Source: Eubacterium sp. (GTDB lineage: Bacteria > Bacillota > Clostridia > Lachnospirales > Lachnospiraceae). From it: DNA of 64,000 nt. The position numbers and the translations under genes were made by a program. Under the pieces are notes generated by a model. The model did no database searches and had not been told where the DNA came from. It saw only the letters and a program-made list of their open reading frames with translations. Each line of letters begins with the position of its first letter. Position 1 is the stretch's first letter. Where the stretch lies: positions 1 through 64,000 of the forward strand of contig JAETSX010000011.1 in the NCBI GenBank assembly GCA_021769425.1, in the 5' to 3' direction. This document shows, piece by piece, positions 42,937-53,586 of the stretch.

Positions 42937-44661
42937 TTACAAATTCTGAAACTTCTCCACCTCTTCTTTCAGGGTATTGGAAATCCTGGTATTGGCGTCC
43001 ATATTTTCATGGATGGTTCCCATGGAATCCACAAGCCCTGCGGCGCCTGCCGCCACTGACTCAATGGCCCTTGCACTGTCGTCAATGGTAGCGGCAATGG
43101 AACTGACAGATCCTACCATGGAATTCATGGTATCCTGCAGGCCGGCCGTTTCAGCAGAAAAATGCTCCATTACGGAAGCAAACATCCCTGCGTCCGCATC
43201 GTATTGTTCCCCGGTATGTACCAATGCGCCGTAATCCTCCATCACATTCCTGTTTAAGTATTCCATCATTTCATTGGCATTTGCCGCCAGTTCCTCTACT
43301 GCCTCCGTAACGATCCGGCTGATTTCCTGAATGCTGCCGGCCGTATTCCGGCTGCTGTCCGCCAGCTGACGGATTTCATCCGCCACAACTGCAAATCCCC
43401 TTCCCGCCTCTCCGGCCCTGGCCGCCTCAATGGAAGCGTTCAGCGCCAGCAGATTTGTCTGGCTGGCAATTTCCAGAATCTCTTCCGTCAAATCATTTAT
43501 CATAGCGACTTTACTGCTGTTTTCCACAGAAGCTTTCAAAATCCCTGTCATATCCGCAACCATGCTGCCGGTATTCTTTTTGCTGGCGTCGGCATTCTCT
43601 TTCAGCTCATTGGCTCGCTTTCGCACCTCCATGGCATACTCCGCCGTTTCCCGGGCCTCCTTCTGCATTCTCTGAACTGTTTCACTGACTTCCTCCAGCT
43701 GATCGCTGATCCCCAGAGAAGTTGCCGATACCTCCTGCATACTGGCAGACAATTCCTCTGTTGCCGCAGAGGTGTCATTGACGCTGCAGGATACCACAGC
43801 CACCTGGCCGTTCACTGCCTCCACGGAATTCTTAAGCTCCAGGGAATAGCCCTTTACGTCCTTCATAATATGCTGCAGATTGTCAATAAACGTATTAATT
43901 CCCCGCACCATCTGCCCGGTTTCATCCCTGGATCTGGTTTCCACCCGAAGGGTCAAATCTCCCTCGCCCCTCTGGATTTTCCCGATAATTCCATCCAACT
44001 GCTTTGTTGCGCTGCGCATGGGCCTTGCCACGCCGCACACCACATAAGCCACCCCTGCAGCGGCTGCCGCAAGAAAAACAGCTATACAGAGAACGAGGGT
44101 CTGATAAGCCGTCCGGATTCCCTCATTCTGTTCCTCTACTGCAAGATCCATAGCCCCGGTAATCAGACTGTCCAACTCAGCCAGATCAGCCTTTACCATC
44201 TCGTCAAATTCCACCAGCTTGGAGGTGGCCGTCCGAAAAGCCGCCTGACTGCCGATTTCTCCGGAGCTTCTCTTCTGAATCCGCTTGTAAATCTTATCGT
44301 AGGCAGCCATATTCAGTTCTATATGCCCTGCAATTTTACTTCCTTCTTCATCCGGAAAAGCTTCTTTGATATCTTCCATTTTTTCCGCCAGTCCCAGATC
44401 CAAGGCTTCGATCTGACTGTTCAGCTCCTGTATCTGATCCTCTTTGCTGGTCATCATCATCTCATACAGCAGGGTTTCCTTTTCCTGATATGAACTCCGG
44501 AATTCATTTACCAGATACACATTCGGCACCTGCCTGGCTGTGATTCCCTCGCTTTTCTCCTGAATCATCCTGATTTGTCCAAGATTACACACTATACTGA
44601 CCCCAAATACAAGAGAAAGCCCTGCCAGTACGGCAATCATTTTTGCAGTGATTCTCCTCAT
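42937..44661 (-). CDS. Methyl-accepting chemotaxis protein
   Basis: 574 residues. TM1 (about 7-29), an extracellular four-helix bundle (about 30-190), TM2 (about 190-212), HAMP (about 213-265) and the cytoplasmic signalling domain with the conserved tip [20 protein letters not shown] and [17 protein letters not shown]. It would sense a small molecule and act on CheA/CheW; the window also encodes a CheV (62979-63905). Its 3' end lies 14 bases from the end of the integrative element. Confidence 0.95.
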   Translation of the reverse strand: MRRITAKMIAVLAGLSLVFGVSIVCNLGQIRMIQEKSEGITARQVPNVYLVNEFRSSYQEKETLLYEMMMTSKEDQIQELNSQIEALDLGLAEKMEDIKEAFPDEEGSKIAGHIELNMAAYDKIYKRIQKRSSGEIGSQAAFRTATSKLVEFDEMVKADLAELDSLITGAMDLAVEEQNEGIRTAYQTLVLCIAVFLAAAAAGVAYVVCGVARPMRSATKQLDGIIGKIQRGEGDLTLRVETRSRDETGQMVRGINTFIDNLQHIMKDVKGYSLELKNSVEAVNGQVAVVSCSVNDTSAATEELSASMQEVSATSLGISDQLEEVSETVQRMQKEARETAEYAMEVRKRANELKENADASKKNTGSMVADMTGILKASVENSSKVAMINDLTEEILEIASQTNLLALNASIEAARAGEAGRGFAVVADEIRQLADSSRNTAGSIQEISRIVTEAVEELAANANEMMEYLNRNVMEDYGALVHTGEQYDADAGMFASVMEHFSAETAGLQDTMNSMVGSVSSIAATIDDSARAIESVAAGAAGLVDSMGTIHENMDANTRISNTLKEEVEKFQNL

Positions 44662-44722
44662 ACTCCGTCACACCCTTCTTCGTATTCTGCATACTGCCCG
44701 CAATTCCCCGGCCGGAACGCTT

Positions 44723-45934
44723 CTACAGACTGGTTCTTACCGTCTTGGGCTGATACCCTTTCTGCTCCAGCGCCTTCAAAATCTGCTCCTTATGATCTGT
44801 TCCAAAGGCTTCCATCGTGATGCGGAGCTCCACAGCCGCATTCCGGTTAGTGGATATAAACTGGTTATGCTCTAATTTTATAACATTTCCCTGCTCTTTG
44901 GCAATGGTATCTGCAACTTTGCACAATTCTCCCGGCTTGTCCGGCAAAAGAACCGACACAGTAAAAATCCGATCCCGGAAAATCAAGCCCTGCTGCACAA
45001 CGGAAGACATTGTAATCACGTCCATATTGCCGCCGCTTAAAATCGCAACCACACGCTTATTTTCCACCTTCAGATGGCGCAGCGCCGCCACCGTTAAAAG
45101 CCCGGAATTTTCCACTACCATTTTGTGGTTTTCCACCATATCCAGAAAGGCCACAACCAGTTCATCATCCTCTACCGTGATAATTCCGTCCAGATTTTCC
45201 CGAATATAAGGGAAAATCTGCTCTCCCGGCGTCTTTACTGCAGTGCCGTCTGCAATGGTGCTGACCCCGGACAGAGTGGTGACTTTTCCTGCTTTGATAG
45301 ATTCCTCCATACAGTTTGCCCCGGCAGGCTCCACGCCGATGACTTTGATTTTGGGATTCAAAAGCTTGGCAAGAACAGAAATTCCTGTGGCAAGCCCGCC
45401 TCCTCCGATAGGAACCAGAATATATTCCACCAATGGCAGCTCCTTAAAAATCTCCATTGCAATGGTTCCCTGCCCGGTAGCCACCGCCAGATCGTCAAAG
45501 GGATGGATAAAAGTATACCCATGCTCTTCTGCCAGTTCATAGGCCTTCTGACAGGACTCATCGTACACATCCCCGTAGAGAATTACTTCTGCGCCGTATC
45601 CCTTGGTCCGGTTTACCTTAATCAATGGCGTGGTGGTAGGCATCACGATGGTAGCCTTCACTCCGTAGCATTTTGCCGCATAAGCCACCCCCTGGGCGTG
45701 GTTGCCGGCAGAGGCAGTGATCAGGCCCTTTTCCCTTTCCTCTTCCGTCAGGGTACTCATTTTATAATAAGCCCCCCGCACCTTATAAGCTCCGGTAAAC
45801 TGCATATTTTCCGGTTTCAGATAAACCTTGTTCCCGGTCTGCTCACTGAGGAAGTCACTGTATACCAGCTTTGTTTCCAAAGTTACCTCTCTCACAATTT
45901 TACTTGCTTCTTCAAATCTCTCCAGAGTCAACAT
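44723..45934 (-). CDS. ilvA: Threonine ammonia-lyase with ACT domain
   Basis: 403 residues; PLP-dependent conversion of threonine to 2-oxobutyrate and ammonia. The PLP Lys is in FTGAYKVRGAYYKM; SAGNHAQGVAYAAK and the Gly loop GGGGLATG bind the cofactor. A single C-terminal ACT domain (about 325-403: FTVSVLLPDKPGELCKVADT) suggests the short form of the enzyme found in Firmicutes. The start at 45934 follows GAGGAGG; the gene begins one base after ftsY ends. Confidence 0.95.
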   Translation of the reverse strand: MLTLERFEEASKIVREVTLETKLVYSDFLSEQTGNKVYLKPENMQFTGAYKVRGAYYKMSTLTEEEREKGLITASAGNHAQGVAYAAKCYGVKATIVMPTTTPLIKVNRTKGYGAEVILYGDVYDESCQKAYELAEEHGYTFIHPFDDLAVATGQGTIAMEIFKELPLVEYILVPIGGGGLATGISVLAKLLNPKIKVIGVEPAGANCMEESIKAGKVTTLSGVSTIADGTAVKTPGEQIFPYIRENLDGIITVEDDELVVAFLDMVENHKMVVENSGLLTVAALRHLKVENKRVVAILSGGNMDVITMSSVVQQGLIFRDRIFTVSVLLPDKPGELCKVADTIAKEQGNVIKLEHNQFISTNRNAAVELRITMEAFGTDHKEQILKALEQKGYQPKTVRTSL

Positions 45935-45935
45935 T

Positions 45936-46892
45936 TTATTCCTCCTCGGTTTTATCGCCTGTGTCAAACAGCGCTTTTACAAACTGTTCAGAATCAAATT
46001 TCTGTAAATCATCAATGGTTTCGCCCACTCCGATATATTTTACCGGAATGCCCAGCTCTGACTGAATGGCCACGGCGATGCCACCTCTGGCCGTCCCGTC
46101 CATTTTGGTCAGGATAATTCCTGAGATGTCTGCCACCTCCGAAAACTGTCTTGCCTGAGAAAGGGCATTCTGGCCTGTGGTTCCATCCAATACCACCAAA
46201 GTTTCCCGAAAAGCCTCGGGATATTCCTTTTCCAGAATCCGATGAATTTTCTTTAGCTCTTCCATCAAATTTTTTTTGTTGTGAAGACGGCCGGCAGTGT
46301 CGCACAGCAGCACATCTGCATTCCTGGCCCTTGCCGCCGCCACAGCGTCATAGACCACCGCCCCGGGATCTGCCCCCTCCTGTCCGCCGATCATTTCCAC
46401 CCCGGCCCGGTTGGCCCATTCGCTGAGCTGCTCTCCTGCGGCCGCGCGGAACGTATCTGCCGCTGCAAGCACCACGCGCTTGCCCTGGGCCTTTAACTTG
46501 CCGGCCAGTTTGCCGACAGAAGTGGTTTTGCCCACGCCGTTTACGCCGATGACCAGCACCACGGATTTCTCATTTTCAAACCGATAGGCCGTTTCTCCCA
46601 CATTCATCTGTTCCTGAATGCTGGAAATCAGCAGTTCCTTGCACTGGGCAGGCTCTTTGATATGCTGCTCCTTCACCTTCACTTTCAGATTTTCAATAAT
46701 TTCTTCTGTGGCATGAACCCCCAGATCTCCCATGATGAGAATCTCTTCAATCTCCTCGTAAAATTCATCGTCAATGCTGGAAAATCCGCTGAAAATAGAA
46801 TCTATTCCGGATACAATATTATCTCTGGTTTTGGTCAGTCCCTGCACCAGCCGTTTAAAAAAACCTTTCTTTTCTTTCTCTTCGCTTCCCAT
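45936..46892 (-). CDS. ftsY: Signal recognition particle receptor FtsY
   Basis: 318 residues. NG-domain GTPase: [58 protein letters not shown]. Only a short A-domain. The start at 46892 has GGAG nine bases upstream and overlaps the end of smc by 38 bases, a typical smc-ftsY arrangement. Partner of Ffh (36364-37722). Confidence 0.97.
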   Translation of the reverse strand: MGSEEKEKKGFFKRLVQGLTKTRDNIVSGIDSIFSGFSSIDDEFYEEIEEILIMGDLGVHATEEIIENLKVKVKEQHIKEPAQCKELLISSIQEQMNVGETAYRFENEKSVVLVIGVNGVGKTTSVGKLAGKLKAQGKRVVLAAADTFRAAAGEQLSEWANRAGVEMIGGQEGADPGAVVYDAVAAARARNADVLLCDTAGRLHNKKNLMEELKKIHRILEKEYPEAFRETLVVLDGTTGQNALSQARQFSEVADISGIILTKMDGTARGGIAVAIQSELGIPVKYIGVGETIDDLQKFDSEQFVKALFDTGDKTEEE

Positions 46893-49800
46893 TTCTGTTC
46901 TCTCCTTCCTCAGTCTCCAAATCTTCTTCAATTAAGTTGACGGATACCAGGGTGGACACTCCCTTCTCCTGCATGGTAATTCCATACAGCCGATCCGCAG
47001 CCGCCATGGTTCCCCGCCTGTGGGTAATGACAATAAACTGGGTATGCCTGGTCAGCTTATGGAGATACCTGGCGAATCGCCCCACATTGGAATCGTCCAG
47101 AGCCGCCTCAATCTCATCCAGCAGGCAGAAAGGCGAGGGCTTCAGATTCTGAATGGCAAACAGCAGTGAAATAGCCGTTAAGGATTTCTCCCCGCCGGAA
47201 AGCTGCATCATATTCTGCAGCTTCTTTCCCGGCGGCTGGGCAATGATACGGATGCCGCATTCCAGGATATCCTCATCCTCCACCAGTTCCAGCGTTCCTT
47301 TTCCGCCGCCGAACAATTCCTTGAACACCTTGTCAAATTCCTTTTGAATCTGGGCAAACTTCTCCATAAACTGCCGGCGCATTCCGGTATCCAGCTCCTC
47401 GATAATGTCCAGCAGCGTTTTTTCCGCTTCTACCAAATCGTCATGCTGGGTTTTCATGAACACATACCGTTCCGACAGGTTCCGGTAATCCTCGATGGCA
47501 TTCACATTCACATCCCCCAGCCTTCGGATCTCATCTTTGATTTCGGCAATCCTCTTTTTCATTTCTCCCGGGTTGTCCAGTTCTTCCCTGCGCAGCGCCA
47601 TGGCATTGTGAAAGGTCAGTTCATATTCTTCCCACATATAGCTGGTCTGATGTTCCACCGATTCATTCAGTTTCTCTTTCTGGCTGCTCAGCCGGTACAT
47701 TTCTTTATCCAGGTCATTGATGCGTTTAGAAAGCTCCTCCTGTTTCTGGAAAAAGCCCTTGTATTTCACCGACATCTCTTCCCTGGCTTTCTGTCCTTCG
47801 GCGATCTGTTCTTCCAGCCTCTGACGTCTGGTTTCCGATTCCTCCATCGCCGCTGTAATCTCTTCAATTTCCTGCTCTTTTCGCCGGATATCTGTCTGGG
47901 ACTGGCTCTTCTCCTGCTCTGCTTCCCGCAAATCTTCTTCCAGTTTACGGATTTCTGATGAAATACGGGAGAGATTTTCCTGCTGGAACTCTGCTTTCTG
48001 CTGGAAGTTAGCTTCCTCTAACTGCACTCGGGAAACATCATTCTGACTCTCCTCGGCAAATTTATTCTGCCTCTCCAGAATCTGCTGGTATTCCCTGGTT
48101 TCTTCTTCGATTTCCCGTTCCCTTCGGCCGGCCGCCTGAATCTCTTCCCGAATCTGCTCCCGGCTCTCATTGATTTCCAATAACTGACGTTCAATTTCTC
48201 TGTTTTCCAACTGCAGGGAAGTAAACCGGCTGTCATTTTCCGTTTTCTGCTCTCTGACCCGTTCCAGGTTCATTTCTTCCGTATTCTGCTTCAGCAGCGC
48301 CTGCTTCAATTCTTCTTCTGTCTCTCGGATCTCTTCTTTCAGCAGCTCTCTGGCTGTACTGATATCCTCCAGGCGGCTTTTGTGCCCGGCCAGAGCGCGC
48401 TCTAATTTCTCCGTTTCCCGCTGCAGATCTTCAATTTCCCGTTTTCTTCCCAGCAGATTGCTGGTATTTTTAAAAGCTCCGCCTGTCATGGAACCGCCGG
48501 GGCTTAAGGATTCTCCCTCCAAAGTCACAATCCGCAGGCTGTACTGGTATTTTCTTGCCAGCAAAACGGCATGATCGATGGTATCTACCACATAAGTCCT
48601 GCCCAGAAGATACGTTTTCAGTCCCGCAAACCGGCTGTCCGCCTGCACCAAATCGCTGCCGATTCCTATCACGCCGGGCTCTTTTAATGCAGCCTGATTG
48701 ACTGAAACCGGCCGCTTGCCCACACTGGTTAAGGGTAAAAAGGTGGCCCGTCCCAACCGGTTCTGTTTCAGATAGCCGATCATTTTCTTGGCCGTATTTT
48801 CATCAGCGGTGACAATATTCTGGATACTGTAGCCCAGGGCCGTTTCAATGGCAATTTCATACTGCTTGTCCACCTGAATCAGATCTGCCACTACCCCAAG
48901 CAGTCCGGGCTCTGTTTCTTTTTTCTCCATTACCCGGCGGATGGAATTGCCGTAGCCGTCATAGCGTTCTGCAATGTTAATCAACGACTCCAGACGGGAT
49001 TTTTCTCTGTGGTAACGGGCATTTTCCTGTTCCATCCGCTCCAATGTCTCCGCTCGTTTGGTCTGCCATTCCCGGTTTTTTTCTTCCGATTTCTGCAGCT
49101 CTGCTTCCAGTCTGCGGCAGGCCTCCTGCGCTTTTTGATAGCTCTGCTCATACTCCCCCAGCATGGACTGCAGTTCTTCTTCCTCGCCCTTTTGCTCTAA
49201 CAGCCGTTTGTTCAACTGGGCTTTACGGATATTTATCTGTTCCTGCATGGTGTCATAACGCTGCTGCCTGGCCTTGATGGAGGCTTTATTATTCAAAAGT
49301 TCAATAATCTCGCTTTTCCCATCTTCAATTTTCCGGGTGCATCGGGCAATTTCCTCCTGGATTTCCTGGTATTTGGCCATCACCTGACTTTTCTGCTCTT
49401 CCAAAGACTTCATCTGATCGTCAAGCTGCAGCTTTTCCTTCCGGCAGGACGCCTGCTGCTTTAACCGTTCCTGACGGTCCTTTTCAATGGCCTGCTGTCT
49501 GGTCTGAAAATGCTCTTCACTCTGTCTGGCTCCGTGAATCTGTTCTTTCAGCACATTGATCTGCCCTTCCAGTTTTCCCTTCTGCACGGCAGTATCTCCC
49601 AGTTCCTCCCGAAGGGAGGAAAGCCTGCCGTCTGCCTGCTGCATGTCCTGTTCCATCTGGTCATACTCTGCCCGGATATTGGTATAGGAACGGTTGGATT
49701 CCTGCAAATCCTGTTCCACGATCTCCGCTTTTTCCCCCAGGGATTTCAAATCTTCCTGGATGCGCTCCATATCCATCAGAAACATGTTCACGTCATATTC

Positions 49801-50469
49801 TTTCAGTTCTTCTCTCTTTTTCAGGTAAAGCCTGGCTTTTTCCGCCTGCTTCTCCAACGGCCCCACCTGCTTCTCCAACTCGGCAAGAATATCGTTGACG
49901 CGCAGAAGATTCTGACGCTCGTCCTCTAATTTCTTCTGGGCCGTGGCCTTCCTCCGCTTGAATTTGACAATTCCTGCCGCTTCATCAAACAGCTCCCGCC
50001 GTTCTTCCGGCTTGCCGCTTAAGATCCGCTCGATCTGGCCCTGGCCAATGATGGAATACCCTTCCTTCCCGATTCCTGTGTCATAAAATAGCTCATTGAC
50101 GTCTTTCAGGCGGCAGGCTGTCCCATTGATCAGATATTCACTTTCTCCGGAACGGTAAACCCGCCTAGCCACCGTCACTTCATTGTAATCCACATTTAAC
50201 TGCCGATCTCCGTTGTCCAATGTAATTGCCACATAAGCATAGCTTAAGGGTCTGCGGTTTTCAGTGCCGGAAAAAATAACGTCCTGCATACTGGCGCCCC
50301 GAAGCTGTTTCACCCGCTGTTCTCCCAGCACCCAGCGCACAGCGTCCGCAACATTGCTTTTCCCGCTTCCGTTCGGCCCCACAATCCCGGTGATTCCATT
50401 GTGGAATTCAAACAGAATCTTATTGGCAAATGACTTAAATCCATGAACTTCTATACTCTTTAAATACAT
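46855..50469 (-). CDS. smc: Chromosome segregation protein SMC
   Basis: 1204 residues. The N-terminal ATPase half with Walker A GPNGSGKSNVADAVRWVLGE, a long coiled coil, a hinge (about 500-690, LLGVVADLIQVDKQYEIAIE), the return coiled coil and the C-terminal half with MQLSGGEKSLTAISLLFAIQ and Walker B SPFCLLDEIEAALDD. It condenses and separates chromosomes with ScpA/B (not in the window). It lies between rnc and ftsY, the standard order. Confidence 0.98.
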   Translation of the reverse strand: MYLKSIEVHGFKSFANKILFEFHNGITGIVGPNGSGKSNVADAVRWVLGEQRVKQLRGASMQDVIFSGTENRRPLSYAYVAITLDNGDRQLNVDYNEVTVARRVYRSGESEYLINGTACRLKDVNELFYDTGIGKEGYSIIGQGQIERILSGKPEERRELFDEAAGIVKFKRRKATAQKKLEDERQNLLRVNDILAELEKQVGPLEKQAEKARLYLKKREELKEYDVNMFLMDMERIQEDLKSLGEKAEIVEQDLQESNRSYTNIRAEYDQMEQDMQQADGRLSSLREELGDTAVQKGKLEGQINVLKEQIHGARQSEEHFQTRQQAIEKDRQERLKQQASCRKEKLQLDDQMKSLEEQKSQVMAKYQEIQEEIARCTRKIEDGKSEIIELLNNKASIKARQQRYDTMQEQINIRKAQLNKRLLEQKGEEEELQSMLGEYEQSYQKAQEACRRLEAELQKSEEKNREWQTKRAETLERMEQENARYHREKSRLESLINIAERYDGYGNSIRRVMEKKETEPGLLGVVADLIQVDKQYEIAIETALGYSIQNIVTADENTAKKMIGYLKQNRLGRATFLPLTSVGKRPVSVNQAALKEPGVIGIGSDLVQADSRFAGLKTYLLGRTYVVDTIDHAVLLARKYQYSLRIVTLEGESLSPGGSMTGGAFKNTSNLLGRKREIEDLQRETEKLERALAGHKSRLEDISTARELLKEEIRETEEELKQALLKQNTEEMNLERVREQKTENDSRFTSLQLENREIERQLLEINESREQIREEIQAAGRREREIEEETREYQQILERQNKFAEESQNDVSRVQLEEANFQQKAEFQQENLSRISSEIRKLEEDLREAEQEKSQSQTDIRRKEQEIEEITAAMEESETRRQRLEEQIAEGQKAREEMSVKYKGFFQKQEELSKRINDLDKEMYRLSSQKEKLNESVEHQTSYMWEEYELTFHNAMALRREELDNPGEMKKRIAEIKDEIRRLGDVNVNAIEDYRNLSERYVFMKTQHDDLVEAEKTLLDIIEELDTGMRRQFMEKFAQIQKEFDKVFKELFGGGKGTLELVEDEDILECGIRIIAQPPGKKLQNMMQLSGGEKSLTAISLLFAIQNLKPSPFCLLDEIEAALDDSNVGRFARYLHKLTRHTQFIVITHRRGTMAAADRLYGITMQEKGVSTLVSVNLIEEDLETEEGENRNGKRRERKERFF

Positions 50470-50483
50470 CTGTCCCTCCGACG

Positions 50484-51200
50484 CTATTCCGCCAAATTGC
50501 GGGGAATCTTAATGTTTTTTTGCTTCCTAAGCATAAGCAGCGTTTCATAGGCCGCCTCCTGTTCTGCGCTCTTTTTCGTTCTTCCGCAGCCTTTTCCCCA
50601 GGATTCATCGTCAATTCTCGCTTCCACAATAAACTTTTTATCGTGATCCGGACCTTCTTCCGCCAGAAGGCAATAGTTAAGCCCTTCCCCAAAATTAGCC
50701 TGCACCACTTCCTGCAGGATAGTCTTGCTATCATAAAAGAGCTGTTTGTGCTCAATATCGTTTAACACAAAGCGGTGCACAAACTCTTTTGCACTAGCAA
50801 AACCACCATCCAAATAAATTGCCCCGATCAATGCCTCTAACACATCGGACAATACTGATTTCCGCTCTCTTCCTCCGGTCTGGGCTTCCCCTTTCCCCAG
50901 CAGAAGGTATCTGCCCAGTTCCAATTCCCTGGTGCAAAACGCCAGGGTAGGCTCACAGACGATGCTGGCCCGCATTCTGGTTAATTCTCCCTCGGGATTC
51001 CTGGGATATCTGTGAAACAGAAACTCACTGGTTACAATCTCCAGCACCGCATCCCCCAGAAATTCCAGCCGCTCATAATCCGCCAGCCTGCTCATATGGT
51101 GCTCGTTCACATAGGAACTGTGGGTCAGAGCCTGAGACAGCAGCCTGCCGTTCTGAAAATGATACCCTATTTTTTCTTCCAATTCTTTCTGCAATTTCAT
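50484..51200 (-). CDS. rnc: Ribonuclease III
   Basis: 238 residues; cuts double-stranded RNA such as rRNA precursors. The catalytic motif ERLEFLGDAVLEIVTSEFLF and the second acidic residue in DVLEALIGAIYLDGG are present. The dsRNA-binding domain lies at about 155-228 (TILQEVVQANFGEGLNYCLL, KKSAEQEAAYETLL). The start at 51200 has GGAGG seven bases upstream; a longer ORF to 51308 reads through hairpins and is rejected. Five stem-loops precede it (51226-51419). Confidence 0.97.
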   Translation of the reverse strand: MKLQKELEEKIGYHFQNGRLLSQALTHSSYVNEHHMSRLADYERLEFLGDAVLEIVTSEFLFHRYPRNPEGELTRMRASIVCEPTLAFCTRELELGRYLLLGKGEAQTGGRERKSVLSDVLEALIGAIYLDGGFASAKEFVHRFVLNDIEHKQLFYDSKTILQEVVQANFGEGLNYCLLAEEGPDHDKKFIVEARIDDESWGKGCGRTKKSAEQEAAYETLLMLRKQKNIKIPRNLAE

Positions 51201-51225
51201 CTTAAACCTCCAATGCATTTTTATA

Positions 51226-51419
51226 CTGCACGGCAAAAAGATTTGCCGTGCAGCTGCGCCAGCCGCACGCCGCAAAGCGGCAATTTTCCTTTGTGCGGCT
51301 GTGTGCATATTGTTATACTAAGCGTCAGTTTTTTGGCGCTTAGTATAACCAAATGCAACCACTTCCCGCAAAATGTGAAAGTGGTTGTCATCTGACATTG
51401 CCTGTTGCATACAGGCAAT
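51226..51419. repeat. Five consecutive perfect stem-loops between acpP and rnc
   Basis: In order on the plus strand: CTGCACGGCAAA/TTTGCCGTGCAG (51226-51253, 12 bp); AGCCGCAC/GTGCGGCT with inner GCCGC/GCGGC (51261-51300); GTTATACTAAGCG/CGCTTAGTATAAC (51312-51349, 13 bp); CAACCACTT/AAGTGGTTG (51356-51387); ATTGCCTGT/ACAGGCAAT (51397-51419). All lie in the leader of rnc if acpP-rnc is one transcript. No gene fits in this stretch. Confidence 0.85.
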
Positions 51420-51450
51420 TAATCTTTATGCTCACTGTACGGTTCTTCCA

Positions 51451-51681
51451 TCAGTTTGTCGCATTCTTAATCTGCTCTACTGCATCTGCCACCGTTACGA
51501 TCTTTTCTGCTTCTTCGTTGGCTATTTCAATGTCAAACTCTTCTTCCAGTCCCATGATAATCTGGAAAATATCCAGAGAATCCGCCCCCAGATCATCTAC
51601 AAATGTAGTATCCATTGTAATCTCATCCACATCAACGTTTAATACTTCTGCAATGATTTTTTTTAATTTTTCAAACTCCAT
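51451..51681 (-). CDS. acpP: Acyl carrier protein
   Basis: 76 residues; carries fatty-acid intermediates on phosphopantetheine attached to Ser in [15 protein letters not shown]. The rest matches ACP ([20 protein letters not shown]). It stands between plsX and rnc. This ACP has Ile-Phe after DSLD rather than the usual Val-Glu. Confidence 0.97.
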   Translation of the reverse strand: MEFEKLKKIIAEVLNVDVDEITMDTTFVDDLGADSLDIFQIIMGLEEEFDIEIANEEAEKIVTVADAVEQIKNATN

Positions 51682-51693
51682 GCTCGTTCCTTT

Positions 51694-52713
51694 CTACTCC
51701 TCCATGGGAGATGTTCCAATATTCTTTCTGATTTTTTCATTAATTTCCTGCTCACTGAAAGTAACGCACTGGATGATGGAATTAGTCACTTCCTTCGCCC
51801 TGGCGCTTCCGTGAGTCTTAACTACCAGACCATTCAGCCCCAACAGCGGAGCGCCGCCGTATTCTGTAGCATCAAAGGCTTTCAGGGTCTTTTTCAAAGA
51901 TGGTTTCACAAGCAGCGCGCCAATCTTGCTTCTGAGACTCGCCATCATTCCCCGCTTTATAATGCTGACCAGCGTCCCGCTCAATCCCTCATAAAGCTTT
52001 AAAATGACATTGCCGGTAAATGCCTCGCACACAATCACGTCTGCTTTTCCATGAGGAATCTCTCTCGCTTCAATGCTTCCCGTAAAATTGATGTCCGGGC
52101 AATTCTTCAGCAGAGGAAATGTTTCTTTTACCAGTGCATTTCCTTTTTCTTCCTCTGCACCAATATTGACAATCGCCACCTTCGGCTTCTTAACGCCCAG
52201 CACATTTTCCATGTAAATGGAGCCCATCTTTGCAAACTGAACCAGATGCGAAGCTCTGGCGTCTACATTTGCACCGCAGTCAATCAGTAAAGACACTCCC
52301 TGTTCTGTAGGAATTAACGGCGCCAGCGGCGGGCGTTCCACACCCTTAATCCTTCCGACAATAACTTGTCCGCCTACCAGTATGGCCCCGGAACTTCCTG
52401 CCGACACGAAAGCGTCTGCCTTCTTCTCCTTCACCATATTCAATCCCACTACAATGGATGACTGTTTTTTCTTTCGAATTGCCATCACTGGAGGTTCTGC
52501 GGTTCCAATTACCTCTTCGGCGTGAATTACCTCAATCTGCTTCCCGTTATAGGAATGCTTCGCCAGCTCTTCCTTTACCAAATCCTGGCTGCCAATCAGA
52601 TATACCTTAATGTCCCGCCGCAGCGTAACAGCATTGATTGCCCCTTTTACCATTTCGGCGGGTGCGTAATCTCCGCCCATGGCGTCGACTGCTACTTTTA
52701 TCATTTCCTGCAT
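51694..52713 (-). CDS. plsX: Phosphate acyltransferase PlsX
   Basis: 339 residues; makes acyl-phosphate from acyl-ACP for phospholipid synthesis. The start KVAVDAMGGDYAPAEMVKGA, SAGSSGAILVGG and LIDCGANVDARASHLVQFA match the family. AGGAGG lies eight bases before ATG 52713. The next gene on this strand is acpP, whose product is its substrate carrier. Confidence 0.97.
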   Translation of the reverse strand: MQEMIKVAVDAMGGDYAPAEMVKGAINAVTLRRDIKVYLIGSQDLVKEELAKHSYNGKQIEVIHAEEVIGTAEPPVMAIRKKKQSSIVVGLNMVKEKKADAFVSAGSSGAILVGGQVIVGRIKGVERPPLAPLIPTEQGVSLLIDCGANVDARASHLVQFAKMGSIYMENVLGVKKPKVAIVNIGAEEEKGNALVKETFPLLKNCPDINFTGSIEAREIPHGKADVIVCEAFTGNVILKLYEGLSGTLVSIIKRGMMASLRSKIGALLVKPSLKKTLKAFDATEYGGAPLLGLNGLVVKTHGSARAKEVTNSIIQCVTFSEQEINEKIRKNIGTSPMEE

Positions 52714-52824
52714 GAAAATTCCTCCTTATGGCTCGCAAACAGGTAACTCCTGTCAAAAATTTCCTGTTTATCGAATACCCACCTAAGAATATACTATAAG
52801 TATCCGGAGAAATCAACATAAAAA

Positions 52825-53493
52825 TCATTGAACTGATCTATCATCGTCCTCTTTATATTTGGCGTCCTCCGCTTTGCGGTCTTCTTCACTCATATATTTG
52901 CGGAAAATCCGCTCCAGTACATAACTCTGAAGCCAGACGTAAACGGAAGGAATGATAAAGATCACAAAGGGCGCCAGATAGAGCACAAACCCTGTGGCCG
53001 CAGCAATCACCAGCATCAGCGCTGTCATAGGCAGATGGGCAATTACCATCAAAATGGCATTCTTCATGGACTGTTTCCTGGTATTCTCAAAACGCGCCAT
53101 ATAAGGGAACAGATAGGTAATCCAAGCAAACCAGATCACAAGCCCCAGAAAACTTACGGCGGAAAGGGCGGAAAAATAAGTGACAGACGCCGCATAAAAA
53201 TTCGCAATCTGCAAATCCAGCCCCATTACAACCCCAATGGCCAGAGCAGCCAGCCATACCGGAGTGGTCTGCTTAAAATTATCCCGGAAAGAAGTAACAT
53301 AGTCCCGAAACATATATCCCCTGTCATGGCGGAGCACCTTATGTACCGTGTAGTACAATGCCGTGGAGGCAGTTCCTATGGTGACAATGGGAATACAACT
53401 TACGAAAAACAGCAGGCTCAAACAGATGCAGTCCGTAAACTTGGATAAAGATCTCATAATGCCGCTGTCCGGATTAAAAAGCTTCATGGGCAA
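52825..53493 (-). CDS. YesL family (DUF624) membrane protein
   Basis: 222 residues with five predicted TM helices: MKLFNPDSGIMRSLSKFTDC is the typical start (FN.dsgl.r.l..l.dl), then CLSLLFFVSCIPIVTIGTAS. Proteins of this family are common near carbohydrate genes in Firmicutes, with no known activity. The C-terminus is highly charged (RKAEDAKYKEDDDRSVQ). It is separated from plsX by 110 bases. Confidence 0.85.
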   Translation of the reverse strand: MPMKLFNPDSGIMRSLSKFTDCICLSLLFFVSCIPIVTIGTASTALYYTVHKVLRHDRGYMFRDYVTSFRDNFKQTTPVWLAALAIGVVMGLDLQIANFYAASVTYFSALSAVSFLGLVIWFAWITYLFPYMARFENTRKQSMKNAILMVIAHLPMTALMLVIAAATGFVLYLAPFVIFIIPSVYVWLQSYVLERIFRKYMSEEDRKAEDAKYKEDDDRSVQ

Positions 53494-53586
53494 ATTCCTC
53501 TCTCTTTTTTATTTTTAGTTCTATCACCTATTCTTACCTATTTCCCCCGAAATGTCAATGTCTGTAAGGATAAAAATTTATCTGAA

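Noticed and set aside
51201-51308. Longer RNase III start adding 36 residues
   Set aside because: The extension translates hairpin DNA, while ATG 51200 has a GGAGG at ideal distance.
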